A program made the translations under genes and the position numbers. DNA of 64,000 nt, taken from NCBI GenBank assembly GCA_949316235.1, contig OX438749.1:8326914-8390913 (forward strand), given 5' to 3'. Position 1 is the stretch's first letter, and every line of letters begins with the position of its first letter. Shown in pieces: positions 47,570 through 59,079 of this stretch. This stretch comes from Oegoconia quadripuncta (Eukaryota > Arthropoda > Insecta > Lepidoptera > Autostichidae). The notes beneath the pieces were generated by a model. The model was not told the origin of the DNA, made no database searches, and worked only from the letters and a program-made list of their open reading frames with translations.

Positions 47570-47685
47570 CTGAAGTACGGAAACACTCGTATTGCGATGC
47601 CACAAATGGTCACTCATCCAAGAATTGACCGCGCTATTATATTTTTTAAATTCGCTGATCGAAAACGAGTAGCAAGGACAACTGC
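47570..47685 (-). mobile_element. 5S rRNA-derived SINE-like copy 3
   Basis: On the minus strand: CTCGTTTTCGATCAGCGAAT, a degraded middle, then TTCTTGGATGAGTGACCATT and CGAGTGTTTCCGTACTTCAG. Same order as copies 1 and 2. Confidence 0.5.
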
Positions 47686-47953
47686 GCCACAAGTTTTTCA
47701 AACTACGAAGTAACATTTTATTTTATCAGTTCTTACAGAAAACAGCTTTATAAATACATTTAAACAGTATTATAACAAGTTTTTTTTTTGCTTTCTGTCA
47801 AAATTGGTGTCAATAATACTTACATTCTGCTGATTAAAATACTATTTCTACTCAATATTGACGTTTCTTTGAAATTCCATCGAAATTACAACATAGTATA
47901 TTCATTGTTTTTAGTCCAATCCACGAGGGGTGGAGGTTATTCATCCGTCAGTG

Positions 47954-47982
47954 AAACTTTATTGTATCATACAATAAAGTTT
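47954..47982. repeat. perfect hairpin, 14-bp arms, 1-nt loop
   Basis: AAACTTTATTGTAT, C, ATACAATAAAGTTT. Each strand contains AATAAA, so it could act as a polyadenylation signal in both directions. No gene lies close. Confidence 0.8.
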
Positions 47983-48149
47983 ATTTACTACGATTGACAT
48001 ATAATCCAAGAGTTAGTTTTTCGACCATTAGATTATTTATATATGACGTAGTATGTGTGGCGTGACATGATAGATTGAAGAATTGTGTGCTTATAGAAAG
48101 GTGTGGCATGCAACATGGCTGATAACCCAAACCACCTTAACTTACTTCT

Positions 48150-48400
48150 ATCTAGAAAGAGGTATGTTAAGGTGGTTGGATCATGTAGAACGAATGAATG
48201 AAAGGAGAATAACGAAAGCGTGAATAGAGGGTCGGTAAAGGTCGATCAAGAAGGATGTAAGTCAATCAAGTGACTGAGTGAGCGAGTGTGAAGCATTTGA
48301 TGGGAGTGGAAGAAGCAAAAGTATTATGTCAGGATCATTGCAAGTGGAAATCAATAGTCTCTGCCTACCCCAACGGGAAACAGGCGTGAGCATATGTATG
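48150..48400 (+). mobile_element. LINE family T end
   Basis: GTATGTTAAGGTGGTTGGAT, GAACGAATGAATGAAAGGAG, CAAGTGGAAATCAATAGTCT, CGGGAAACAGGCGTGAGC. Confidence 0.68.
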
Positions 48401-48942
48401 TATATAGATTATTTATCCATTGTAACCTCTCTATTACATACTCATACGTCACTTTGTCATCCACTGCAATTGTTTTATTAACGAAATTGTTGTAAGGGCA
48501 CGGAATTAATATAGTATGGTAAGGGTATCCAAAAAATCCTTGTTGATTGATCTAATTACGAATTAGTAATTTGTCAAACACAATAGAAATCTCTATATTG
48601 TGTCTCTGGAATAGAATTATAATATAATAATATTATTTTGTACACTTAGACACTGAAAAAACAATTTTACCGGACTTATTTGGTTAAGTGACTTTATTCA
48701 TTGTTAATCAAACTTTGCATACAACAAACAAAGTTGCTGGGGTTCCCTAACCGTTCGCATGTCACTCTGAGTTGTAGGCATAGGCTTTTGTATTACTGCG
48801 TATAGACCGGGTTCTTCAAATAATCAAACTGGCACTTTATTGGTGTTAAAACGGGAGTTTGCAACCAATGGGAACTCGGGCATACACCGACTACGTTCGC
48901 GAACTATCGTATCAAATGCTGACATAAATTGCAAAAATGCAT

Positions 48943-49009
48943 CACTTACCTACCATAGAACAAGCGAGTACCTATAACGCGAAAGCGGCGGTGGACTTCG
49001 TCATTTATA
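48943..49009 (-). promoter_or_regulatory. possible TATA promoter and tiny first exon
   Basis: Minus strand: TATAAA at 49009-49004, ATG at 48956-48954 and a perfect donor GTAAGT at 48948-48943 after two codons and one base. The layout copies the CPR first exons, but the phase (1) differs and no second exon was found downstream, so this is a weak candidate. Confidence 0.25.
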
Positions 49010-49205
49010 CTCAGTAGTCCTATTAGTTCACGACGATTCTAACAGATGGCGCTGTTTTATCTACTAAGTGTTATTCCTCTATGCTAGCTACTAAGAAAAG
49101 CGCGAAAAACGTTTGTTCGCGCGACCATCTATAGCATGTAAATCAATGGTTGTAGATAACAAATATTTCGTAACAATCTTCTTAACGTTTCTTTGAGTGC
49201 GTCAA

Positions 49206-49291
49206 TTATCTAAATGTTTGTATTCATTACACAAATACTTACCCCGAGCGGGATTCGAACCTATAACCGTTGGTTTCGAGGGCAGGGTATA
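49206..49291 (-). mobile_element. SINE Y fragment
   Basis: TTGTATTCATTACACAAATAC and GAGCGGGATTCGAACC in reverse orientation; truncated on both sides. Confidence 0.6.
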
Positions 49292-50002
49292 ATCTTCTCT
49301 ATCTAAATAAAACCTACTCGAGGTTCTAGAATTCCCATATTTGGTAGAGTGGAGCTTAATTTCCTCCTTGATGGTTTTAACCTTGAGATTTTGGAGAATC
49401 TCAATATTTTTTTTAAACCACAGCGTATTTACTATTTTCCTTAATATATAATTCATTTAATGCAAAATCATTGAAAAAATAATAAAAACTATAAATCAAT
49501 ATTATTACGGATTCTTGTTTATTTCCGTGCAATTTGTGTGGCGTAGACCTGCGGAGCGGACAAAAGGATGATAAAGAGATTCCTCATTTATCAAATACGA
49601 CGAATAATTATATTACTATATCTAACTGTAGTCGGTTAGAAAGGCCCACTGGGTATTCAGTGCTCGATGAAACGGCGCATCGGTTGCTTTTTTGAACAAC
49701 AAAAAGCCTTCAACACGCTGTCTCTTCTATTTTGGACGTCGAACGCAACAATCTTCCGCACAAGGCACACTGCGATTTCACGCCCCTCCTCTCTGAGAGG
49801 TGAGAATGTTACATTTTACTATAACGCGTAGCCTTGCGTACCACCACAGAATAACTAAATGACGTAAAGTACCAGCTTGGTAATATCTTATATATGGGTA
49901 CGGCTATCACTACAGGACTCTACATATACGATCTTTGGACTCTACGGTAAGACTAATACGGAAGCTCAAACAAGTACGGTCACCTCAATGTCTTTGGTCG
50001 AC

Positions 50003-50240
50003 GACCGATTGGTGTAGTGGATAGTGACCGTGTCAGCGAAACCATCGGCTGCGGGTTCGAATCCCACGAGGGGTAATTGTTTGTGTGATGAATATGAACA
50101 TTTATTCCCAAGTCATGGATGTTTATATAAATATTTATGTATGTTTATCCGTTATCTAGTATCCATAGTACAAGCTTTGCTTAGCTTGGGACTAGGTCAT
50201 TGGTGTAAGTGTCCGAAATATTTATATTTATTTATAATTA
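50003..50240 (+). mobile_element. SINE Y, full forward copy
   Basis: CGACCGATTGGTGTAGTGGA box A region, GCGGGTTCGAATCCCACGAG box B, ATCCGTTATCTAGTATCCAT body and GGGACTAGGTCATTGGTGTA tail with an AT-rich end. Confidence 0.8.
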
Positions 50241-50359
50241 TTAATGTCTAGACTATTTTCACAAGACCAATGTCATAAAGAGGAGTGGATCTCTATACAT
50301 GGGATTTAATTAAAAACTATTTGAAAGCAGTAGTAACCAAAATATCATTTTCGATATTG

Positions 50360-50505
50360 AATAATGAATGGAATATTTGTATAAACATTCATCAATGGTA
50401 GCATTCTTGATTTACCCCTAGTGTGTTAGTAATTACAATCCGTAACCCTTGAAAGCATGGGCACTTACTCATTCATTACCCACCAGACCATTAAGCAGTC
50501 TAGTA
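50360..50505 (-). mobile_element. SINE Y, very degenerate
   Basis: TATAAACATTCATCAATGG, ACCCCTAGTGTGTTAG and TTACCCACCAGACCATTAAG keep the family order in reverse orientation. Confidence 0.4.
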
Positions 50506-50574
50506 ACATATTGAGATATATTGAGATAAGCCTCATCTACTGGTAGCTTGTATCTTTACCCTAAGGTTTGCATT

Positions 50575-50700
50575 GAAGAGATCGCTGTTAGCGATAAGGC
50601 CGCCTTTTTGTGCGATTAGTGATGTACGCTGTATTCTTCATGTAGCTTTTGTCAATAGGGCAATAAAGAGTATTTGACTGATTGATTGATTGAGATATTA
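50575..50700 (+). mobile_element. LINE/SINE 3' tail
   Basis: GAAGAGATCGCTGTTAGCGA, TAAGGCCGCCTTTTTGTGC, AGGGCAATAAAGAGTATTTG and a GATT repeat: a 3' end with internal AATAAA. Confidence 0.65.
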
Positions 50701-51344
50701 TTATTTTTACAATTTGCTTGAGATAACCTTACATGTTATATATCACACAATAGGTTAATTACAACAATAATAATTATTACTTCATACAAAAACAAAACCG
50801 TGCCCTGCCTTAGCGATGCCTAGGAATGTTTCAGTGCATCAAAGCTAAAGGCTTCACTACAAATCTACTTTGCTCTCGACTTGGCGGAGATGTTTTCAAA
50901 GTCGATAACTAATTCCTAATGTCATAATACCTACATACCTGCCTAATTTCAATAGAAAATGATCAATTTAAATCGTCATTTCTTATCTTAGTAAGTACCA
51001 GTTTTACACAAGATTGATTCGCTTGAAAACAATGGGCAAGAAACTCAAAGGTACCTTTTTTCGATAAAACTTCGAAAATCAAGTTGTAAGAGATCTTTTG
51101 TTAAAAAAGTTCCGATTATCTATTCAATATACGATAATAACGTTTCGCCTAAATTCCTATTTAAAGGCTAACTTGTTTTGGCAATAAATATGTTAATATA
51201 TCCGATCAAAATTTTTTTGTAACTTTTTGTTTTTAATAACTCGAAATTGCTCTTTCGTCGACCTTGTGGACGGAGCCCTTTGCATCCAACAAATTCAGAT
51301 TATTGATTTATGGAGTGGATTTAACTTCCAAGTGCTGTGTGGTT

Positions 51345-51625
51345 TCGGTACTCCAATAGAATAGAACCAACCATCTCTTCCCGCGAGTGTTTCGAAAGGC
51401 GACTAAGGGACTTTCCACCAAAAATATCTATAGATTTGCACGTTTCAACGGCGATGGGCTCACCCTCTGTCACGTGTGCATTTCTGTATATTTCATAATG
51501 TGAACCGTGGCTGTTATTTCAATCATTTAGCTGTTAATGTTTGGAACAACCAAACACTAATGTTTGGGATATCTCTGACCACCTCATTTAGGATATAGGT
51601 CGTGACATTATGTATGTATGTTTAA
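51345..51625 (+). repeat. interspersed repeat, family U, longest copy
   Basis: GGCGACTAAGGGACTTTCCA, GATTTGCACGTTTCAACGGC, then AACACTAATGTTTGGGATAT and CTCTGACCAC. Ends in TATGTATG. Class unknown; no coding visible. Confidence 0.65.
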
Positions 51626-51924
51626 CTTCCAAAATATATGGTATATGGAGCTTCCAAATTCGTCTATATCAATATTTCTTAATTTTTATCTAATACTAGC
51701 AGCTGCCCGCGACTTCGTCCGCGTAGACTACATGAATCAACACTTTATTATTTTCCCACGGGAATACATTCAGCAGAAAAATTACCATGTAGAGTTTATC
51801 TCAAACAGGAAAAGACCCTGGGCAGATAACAGGTATGTGGAACCATGTTGGTGTTTTGCCAGGTAAATGAATTAAGACAGGGATCCATTAAAAGACCTTT
51901 CTGTAAAATTCTGGTTTATATTTA

Positions 51925-52530
51925 TTAAAGCACTTCCTTATAAACAACATTCTTTGCCATGTTTGAAGGTGGTAGCAATAGAACCAAACTTTGAGGTGAA
52001 CTTGCATGCTCCCATGCCACATAGAACTGACCTTGAGAGAAACAGTCCTGTCGTAGGTCTACTCCGGCGAATTTGAGAGTTTGCCCCTGCGACTTATTTA
52101 TTGTCATGGCAAAACAGACCTTTAGTGGAAACTGAAGCCTTTTGAATTCAAAGGGAAGATCATTTGGTATTAATGGAATACGCGGTACAAACACTGTTTC
52201 TCCCTGAGCAGGTCCTGTTAAAATAGTGGCCTCTACTACGTTCCGGTGCAAAACCTTGACTTGCAACCTAGTACCGTTACAAAGTTTGGGTGGCTTTAAA
52301 TTTCTCAATAACATAACAGGTGCACCCACACGTAGTAAAAGTCTGTGATATGGCATACCCGGTGGGTTCAAAGTGTTCAAAAATTCTACGGGATAATTAA
52401 CGGCATCGTCGGTGTTTACCACGGTATCTATTGAGCTATGAATAATCTGTTGTCCTTCAAAAGAGTTCAATAATATGTCATTGATGACCGCTGCTTGGTC
52501 GTTTTTTCGAAATGGCGAAATGAATTTCTA
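51925..52530 (-). pseudogene. Helitron Pif1-type helicase, C-terminal fragment
   Basis: An open frame from about 52530 to the stop at 51925 encodes the last roughly 200 residues of a Helitron Rep/helicase. Visible are APVMLLRNLKPPKLCNGTRL, ILTGPAQGETVFVPRIPLIP, the superfamily 1 block FAMTINKSQGQTL and the terminal KNVVYKEVL. The Rep domain and the Walker A half are missing. The usual V-A-C-S-R motif reads VAWEH, removing the arginine expected in that block. No longer functional. Confidence 0.88.
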
Positions 52531-52536
52531 ATTCTA

Positions 52537-53010
52537 AATAAAGACACCAATATAGACTTTTTTGGTATCATCCCCCACCCCTATCTCACCCCTAGAGGGT
52601 TGGCTTAAAATAAATGTCATTTTCATAATCAACATCCCAAAAAACCTAAATAACGACACCAATATCGATTTTATGGTTTCAACCCCCATTTCACACCCCA
52701 GGGGGCTGTTTTTCGAAAAATCTCAACTCACCCTTATCTCATTCTCTAACCCCGAGGGGTTAGCTTCAAAACAAATGGCATTTTCGTAATCACCGTCCCA
52801 AAAAACCTAAATAATGACACCAATATTGACTTTTTTGGTATCAACCCCCACCCCTATCTCAACCCTAGAGGGTTAACTTAAAATAAATGTCATATTCATA
52901 ATCAACATCCCATAAAATCTAAATAACGACACCAATATCGATTTTATGGTTTTAACCCCCATTTCACAACCCAGGGGGTTGTTTTTCGAAAAATCTCAAA
53001 ACACGTATTA
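52537..53010. repeat. alternating 112/159-bp repeat, period 271 bp
   Basis: Four blocks begin with TAAATAA-GACACCAATAT at 52537, 52649, 52808 and 52920. Blocks 1 and 3 (about 112 bp) are alike, as are 2 and 4 (about 159 bp), giving an A-B-A-B order inside the Helitron. Confidence 0.8.
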
Positions 53011-53229
53011 GCTTATTTGTTCCTAGGAGTACTCTTGCGAAGTTTCGAGTCGAAAATAGTCGAAATGTCCAAGTTATACTGTTTCTTCATACAAACTTCC
53101 CACCCCTGTTTCACCCCCTTAAAGGGTGAATTTTTCAAAATCCTTTCTTAGTGCTCCCCTAGACCTCGTAAGGAACCTACGTGCCAAATTTGGAAACTCT
53201 AGACCTAGCGGTTTGGCCTGTGCGTTGAT

Positions 53230-53261
53230 ATGTCAGTCAGTCAGTCAGTCAGTCAGTCAGT
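53230..53261. repeat. TCAG microsatellite in the Helitron
   Basis: About seven perfect TCAG/GTCA units near the 5' end of the Helitron, a typical position for microsatellites in these elements. Confidence 0.9.
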
Positions 53262-53931
53262 TTCTTCCTTTATATATTTAGATTTGAAAGTAGTAACTTT
53301 TTTGAACCTATGTTAAATAGGTATAGGTACTAATTGAAGAAACCTTTTTGGATGGTCCAGTACCAGTTTAATAATTTTTTCTTTATCAAAGCCAAGTTAT
53401 GGATATCAGTTGGGACGTCTATGTAAAAGTGTGTAGATTGTTCGTAAATATAAAAGGCTATACGCATTTGAAAAAGAACATGACGTAGGTAAGCGAACGA
53501 ATATCCTATATCCTGCAAGTATTGTAATCAAATTCGTATGCTTCCCTGAAACCAGATCTAAATTTAAATCTCCCATTTAACGAACTTATTTCAAATCAAT
53601 ATCCAATCTTACACTTCAGTGAGTCGCAGAACAATAAATACGTACCCAACTTTCAATGTGAATGCTATCCAGTTTCCAACACAATGACTTCTGCGTATCT
53701 AGAATAGAAACAAAGATATTGTATTGAATACGGTTATGGAATTCTAACATTATGAATAGAATGACATGAAGTGAATGTATAGACTGAAATTATATTGCAG
53801 AGTACCTAACTCTGTCATGATTTCACCTCTCTTAGGGCTACCTCTACCTGTTCCCTCTTGTGAACTTAGAGAGAAATCGGTTCACAAATATCGGATAGAT
53901 CGCGGCCCATGCATAAAAAACATACATACAG

Positions 53932-54046
53932 TGCCCCAAATAAGATGGAGTTTCCAGGTCAGTACGCTTCCACTTCCGCTTCCACTTTCCGTCTCATCTT
54001 CACTTAACATGTCTCATTGAGACCAAGTCTGAGTCTGTGCATCAAA
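53932..54046 (+). mobile_element. SINE Z, 3' part
   Basis: GTGCCCCAAATAAGATGGAG, GGTCAGTACGCTTCCACTT and a final GTGCATCAAAAAAAA. Confidence 0.65.
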
Positions 54047-55463
54047 AAAAATCGAATTGATAATCTCAACCTTTTCGGCCGTCGGTAAAAAAATACTTCC
54101 AATAATTTATCTACTCCCAAAAATCCTTTGATCTACAAACACCACTACATTAGTAACAGGTACTCATTGATATTCGCTCAGAACCCGGCACTCTGCCAAA
54201 GCATATTCGATAAGATATATTTGCTAATCGTACTCGACAGGCAGTGGAAGTTTTCGCTCTCGAAGCGCCATATTGTCTGACGCACAACTATGCTGACCAG
54301 ACATGCAGTCTTTTACTCTAACATTTTAATAATTTCCTGTGTATAGTAACATTTTTTATAACTATAACTTCAAACAATAAATCTTGTTTTTAAATTTTTA
54401 AGACCCGACGCCAAAACAGAGTGATCTCTCTGTAGCAGTGTAACCCCAATACAGTTGAATAGACGAAAACGTTGTTCCATTTTCGAAAGCTAGTATTAAA
54501 ATTTGCGAAATGATTCTTAGCCATGTTTAATTGAAATTGGTTAAGCCGTTTCAAGGATATTTAGCTTTTACCATAGTTGGTTTGATAAACTGAATAATAT
54601 AATAATTGTATATCGGCAGTTTTGTAATTTTTGAAATAGATAAAGATAAGGCTCCTTTAGGCTTTCAAATTTTTTCCTTAAGCCTTTGAACAGGCAAACA
54701 CCTCCAGTCTGAATAAAATTTTCAATAAATTTAAATAAAAATACGGGTTGGTCCTGTTTCACTCTGCGGGGAGTCACACAGCCACTTGCTGCACCACCTG
54801 AAAATTTGTTAAGCCCAACTGGTACTCATATAAACCCTTAACAGAGACCCTTAGGTCTCTGTTTTGGCAACCTGAATAACAATAAACTACCCAAAATAGT
54901 TCTAATTGGCATATAGCCACGATAACGATATACACACCACAGTTAGATCACTAGTCATTCAGTTAAACGGTGGCAATGAAGCCAAATAGCTTAACATTGC
55001 ATTTAAAAAGTCCAGCCAAGTGTGTGTCGGACGTATAAATTTATGATTCCGTAGCATGTATTAACATGACCTTCGACTTTCAATGTGAAAGCTTTGAATC
55101 TCTGCGTATTTCACTGACCACAACAATAACTTTAAGTATCGAAATGAAGTATGACGAATAAATTTATTTTTGCGGTCGGTATACTCATATAGTGAACTGA
55201 AAACATCGACAATTCCAAAACTTATTAATGTAGGTATCTTGTTTAAAATAATTTTCAGTGGAAGTGTCCATTAGGTTCTACAAGAAAGCTTGTCTTTTTT
55301 TGTTTTTTTTTTGATGACACGGTTGGGTAAAGAGTGCGAATGGACAAATTGTTACCAGCTTTCAGAGCTCATATCTCAAAATTCTTATACTTTTCGTAAT
55401 TTCTTCGACGGCTCAAATTGCGTCAAATTTTAATCGCGTAGTGCCGATAGTCACCAAGTAAAC

Positions 55464-56203
55464 CAGAGATGTACAAAATACCCTGTACAAAGTATCTGCA
55501 ATACAAAATGCAAGATACTTTTAAATAAAGTATTTCAGATACCAGATACAAAATACTTTCGAGAATAGTATCTGAAATACTAAATACCAAATACGTATCT
55601 TCTAAATACTTCTTAAGATACAAATACTTTTGTAAGAAAACAAGATTTTATTTTAATGAATTCTAAGTTTATTTTTCTTAATTGACATAACACGAGCATA
55701 ACACGATAACATAACACACACGTTACATAACATAACACGATTTATTCGTAAATAACTTAACATTAAGTTATATACGAATTATTCGTAAATAACTTAATGT
55801 AATGTAATATATACAAAAAGGCGGTCATCTTCTCAAATGAAATTACATTTCAGTTTTTTTTTTTTAATTGTTTGGCTCGCACGACTTGTGCATTTGCCAC
55901 ATCTTGTATAGATACAGGCCAGTGCAGTGCAAAGAAAGAGTCGCCATCTACCAATGTGATGTTGGACTAATAATGACATGCTCAATTTTACGCATTTATT
56001 TTATATATTTCTACTAATATATTACTAAAAGTATTTTATCAGAAAAAGTATTTATAAAATACTAAGATACCAAACAAAATATATTTAAATACAAGATACA
56101 AAATGATTTTTTAAAAAGTATTTTAGATACAAAATGAAAATACGTATCTTGCATCTTGTATCTGTATTTCAGATACTTGTATCTTAGATAAGTCACACCT
56201 CTG
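55464..56203. mobile_element. hAT-like element, about 740 bp
   Basis: Ends CAGAGATGT and (reverse complement) CAGAGGTGT, with subterminal AGATACAAAATAC-type motifs repeated in both orientations. Flanks AAGTAAAC (55456-55463) and AGTAAAAC (56204-56211) look like an 8-bp target duplication with one slipped base. No transposase frame is visible. Confidence 0.62.
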
Positions 56204-56281
56204 AGTAAAACCACATACGAACGGCCACAACGAATATGGATTCCGTTTTTGCCAGTAGGCTACGGATACGCATAAAAACTA

Positions 56282-56430
56282 TCTAGCTAATATTATAAAT
56301 GTGAAAGTTTGGATGTTTGTTTGTTTGTCGAAACGGATTTGAATGAAATTTGGTATATAGACACTCGTAGATTATACCCTGGATTGAAATATAGGATATT
56401 TTTTTATCCCGATGAAATGAGTACATTCAT
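56282..56430 (+). mobile_element. Helitron 5' part, truncated
   Basis: TCTAGCTAATATTATAAATG, GTGAAAGTTTGGATGTTTG, then GATTTGAATGAAATTTGG and TATCCCGATGAAATGAG, where homology ends. Confidence 0.6.
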
Positions 56431-56439
56431 ATACATAAA

Positions 56440-57650
56440 TAAAACCAAATTAATATATGAACAGCCGCTTCTATATGGAGCATTTCCATTGCTTTTCATG
56501 AGAGGATTTGGCCTAGCCTCCACGACACGGCAGGCGAATTTGACGATCACAATTTGTTTGAGAGTTCCGCATCAATGACGTTGCAGCCCAATTCCTTATT
56601 CGCCTTTTGCGACACCAACGAAACTCTTCAGCTACGGGTTGGCCTTATTCACTTTCACACAATCACCAGGGCAAGTAAATTATCATGAGGAGCCAGAATT
56701 ATCGTATTACTTTTTCAGGATAGTCTAGGTTACCCTACTAAGAAGCCATGACATAGAACTGATATATGCAGAATTAGGTACCTTGTCTAGTTAAAGCTGG
56801 CAGAAGGCCAAACAAGCGTCAGTGTGATATTTTTTCATTAAAATTATGTTTTACAAAATAACAAAACAAGAATTCATTCACAGATAAACAGACAGGTTTC
56901 TTCTGTAATTCAGTTCAAACTATTTCTTTAAAATAACATAGATTTGGGCAAAATATTTACCATTTTGTCAATGATGAAAAATGAAAAATAATGGCTGAAT
57001 AGCTGGCCAACTAACCAGTCAATGGTTGCCATACTCAAAAATAAGAAGAAGAAGAAGTTGCTCAAGAACTGGTTAGAAGAAGCGTTTCGTTTTGCCTTTT
57101 TTTAGTCCGGAACACAAAAAATTAAGTTAACTTATATAGTTATTATGATATAAGCACCAAAAACATTCCACTTCTCCGTAAGAAGAATAAAGTATCAGGA
57201 AATTTTCTATTGTTGTGTAACACGTGTTTAAATACATAAATTAGTAGGTACGTCTCAAAGAACACAAAACTATTCTTCGAAACTTAACAAAGAGCATAAT
57301 TATAAGTGAAATTATACATATCTACATAGGCTACAACAAAGCAGCCAAGTGTGTTGATTTCATATTTTTTCCACTTGTTTAAAGCGCATTGCAATGATTC
57401 ATACAGTCGTAGGGATGACGTTACACGTTACACTAATTTAGTCGGATAAACAAACTAGATCTGCCGACACGCAGTCCAGACGCCCAATGTTGCGTGCGAC
57501 GACCTTCGCTCTACTATCCACTAGAGATGTACCCACGTCGCTCCTAATTTTTCCCGACGAACTGTGATCTGAAGCACGACATCTTATTTTTTTTCTAAAT
57601 AGAGACAATACCTTATTTTTACTGTGCGAACTGTGTTATCTTACAATGCC
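56440..57650. other. intergenic, nothing recognised
   Basis: No protein-like frame or shared repeat seen. Confidence 0.4.
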
Positions 57651-57659
57651 ACAGTACAG

Positions 57660-57805
57660 CTGCCCCCCTAACGTGCCATCGTTTGTCGCGCGCGACGAAG
57701 GTGTGAGAGTGGGATAGTTGTATATTTCGTCCAAGTTAATGAGCAGGCCGAATATTATCTCACGCGACATAAACGTTTATCTCGCCTATCATGCTTCTAG
57801 GGCTG
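57660..57805 (-). mobile_element. unclassified GTAGCATGA element, copy 2
   Basis: Reverse orientation: contains TGGACGAAATATACAACTAT, GCGCGCGACAAACGATGG and GATAAACGTTTATGTCGC, as in copy 3. Confidence 0.6.
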
Positions 57806-58038
57806 GAACGTGTGTAATTTTAATATATGACAATGTATCTGTAGAGCAGCTAACTAGCTAAAAGAAGCTGACAATCCCAATATGTCCGACATACATAACG
57901 ATCCGCCTAGGCAATCAATTGAGTGGCTAATCTAAGTATCCGCTTACGACGTAGGTGATACACATGCTAATTAGTTTGCTTATAGGAGATTTTACAGAAT
58001 TTGATTGGTTACTGCTACGGGCATACGTGCTACGGGCA

Positions 58039-58722
58039 AGTCAAAGTCAAAGTCAAAAATGCTTTATTTTGTAGAGTACATAAAATAGTCAATTTTACAT
58101 TTTTTTAAGCTACTGCTTGTTCAAAATGCAATTTTCCCCTGAGAAGATTAAGCAAGAAACTCGGAGGGTTGCTCTTTTAAAATCAGGCTTTGATTTTACA
58201 TAAAGGTTTTTATATTACAAAAAAGTTTTTATATTTCATTATTAATTGTGAATTAGCCTGGCATGCGAACGATCTGATTATGTCCAGGGATGATTATCAT
58301 CTAAATAGTCTGATATTTTATAAATTTTGTTAATAAGTTTCTGTTTTATAGTATCTTTAAATTGATTGAGAGGAAGATTTTGTATATCAACTGGAACCTT
58401 ATTGAAAAAGCGTATACATAACCCTTTGAATGCATTACTGACTTTGCGGAGGCGACTTATGTGACCTGCAAGTTTATCTTTATTTCTTGTATTGACATCA
58501 TGTTTATCACTATTTTTCCTAAATGATGCTATATTTTTTTGACATACATTAGATTTTCAAAAATGTACTGTAACGAAAAGTTTAGAATGTTATACACTTT
58601 AAACCTAGCTCTAAGTGACACTGCAGGTCTCAATTGATAAATTGCGCGAACGGTTCGTTATTGGAAAACAAAGATTGTATTTATATCCGCGGCATTTCGC
58701 CACAGCAAGATACCGTAAGACT
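58039..58722 (-). mobile_element. LINE ORF2 C-terminal remnant, family V copy 2
   Basis: Nearly the same sequence as 22557-23340 but without the insertion at the TGCAAGTTT site; it has a small extra segment near 58630-58670. Confidence 0.75.
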
Positions 58723-58859
58723 TCAAGCTGGTGGAAATAACTAAAATATACTAATCTAGCAATATTTGGGGTATGCCAACATGCATGTGTATTTTCACCC
58801 TAAGCGTATTAATACATGCTATTGTCAAAATCCAGCGGATTAGTAAGTTGAAGTGGTAG

Positions 58860-59075
58860 TGGACAGGATACAGTTCAAAGAACTGTTGCCGGGTGGGGCA
58901 ATAAAGTTCTCAAGTAGAAAACATACAACGGCAAGCGCAGCGTAGACGTCCACTCACAAGGTGGACGCATGACTTGATTAGGGTCGCGTGAAGTCGCTGG
59001 ATGCAGGCACCCTCCAACCGGTCGCTCTGTAAATCTATGGAGGAGGCCTATATTCAGTAGTGAACTTTCTGTGAT
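58860..59075 (+). mobile_element. LINE 3' end
   Basis: GTGGACGCATGACTTGATTA, GTCGCTGGATGCAGGCACC, then GGAGGAGGCCTATATTCAGT: decayed C-terminal coding and 3' end of the same LINE type as 12098-12600. Confidence 0.62.
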
Positions 59076-59079
59076 TGAT

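Larger units (their letters stand above)
51696..53282 (-). mobile_element. Helitron with decayed helicase
   Basis: Minus-strand ends fit a Helitron: 5' TC at 53282-53281 and 3' CTAG at 51699-51696 preceded by a GC-rich hairpin-like stretch, inserted between A and T. From the 5' end it holds a TCAG microsatellite, a conserved C-rich segment, the 271-bp alternating repeat and then the helicase remnant. 1,587 bp, clearly truncated relative to an autonomous element. Confidence 0.8.

Noticed and set aside
49700..49800. Possible reverse transcriptase scrap with KAFNTLSLLFW
   Set aside because: Too short and frameshifted to assign to a family.
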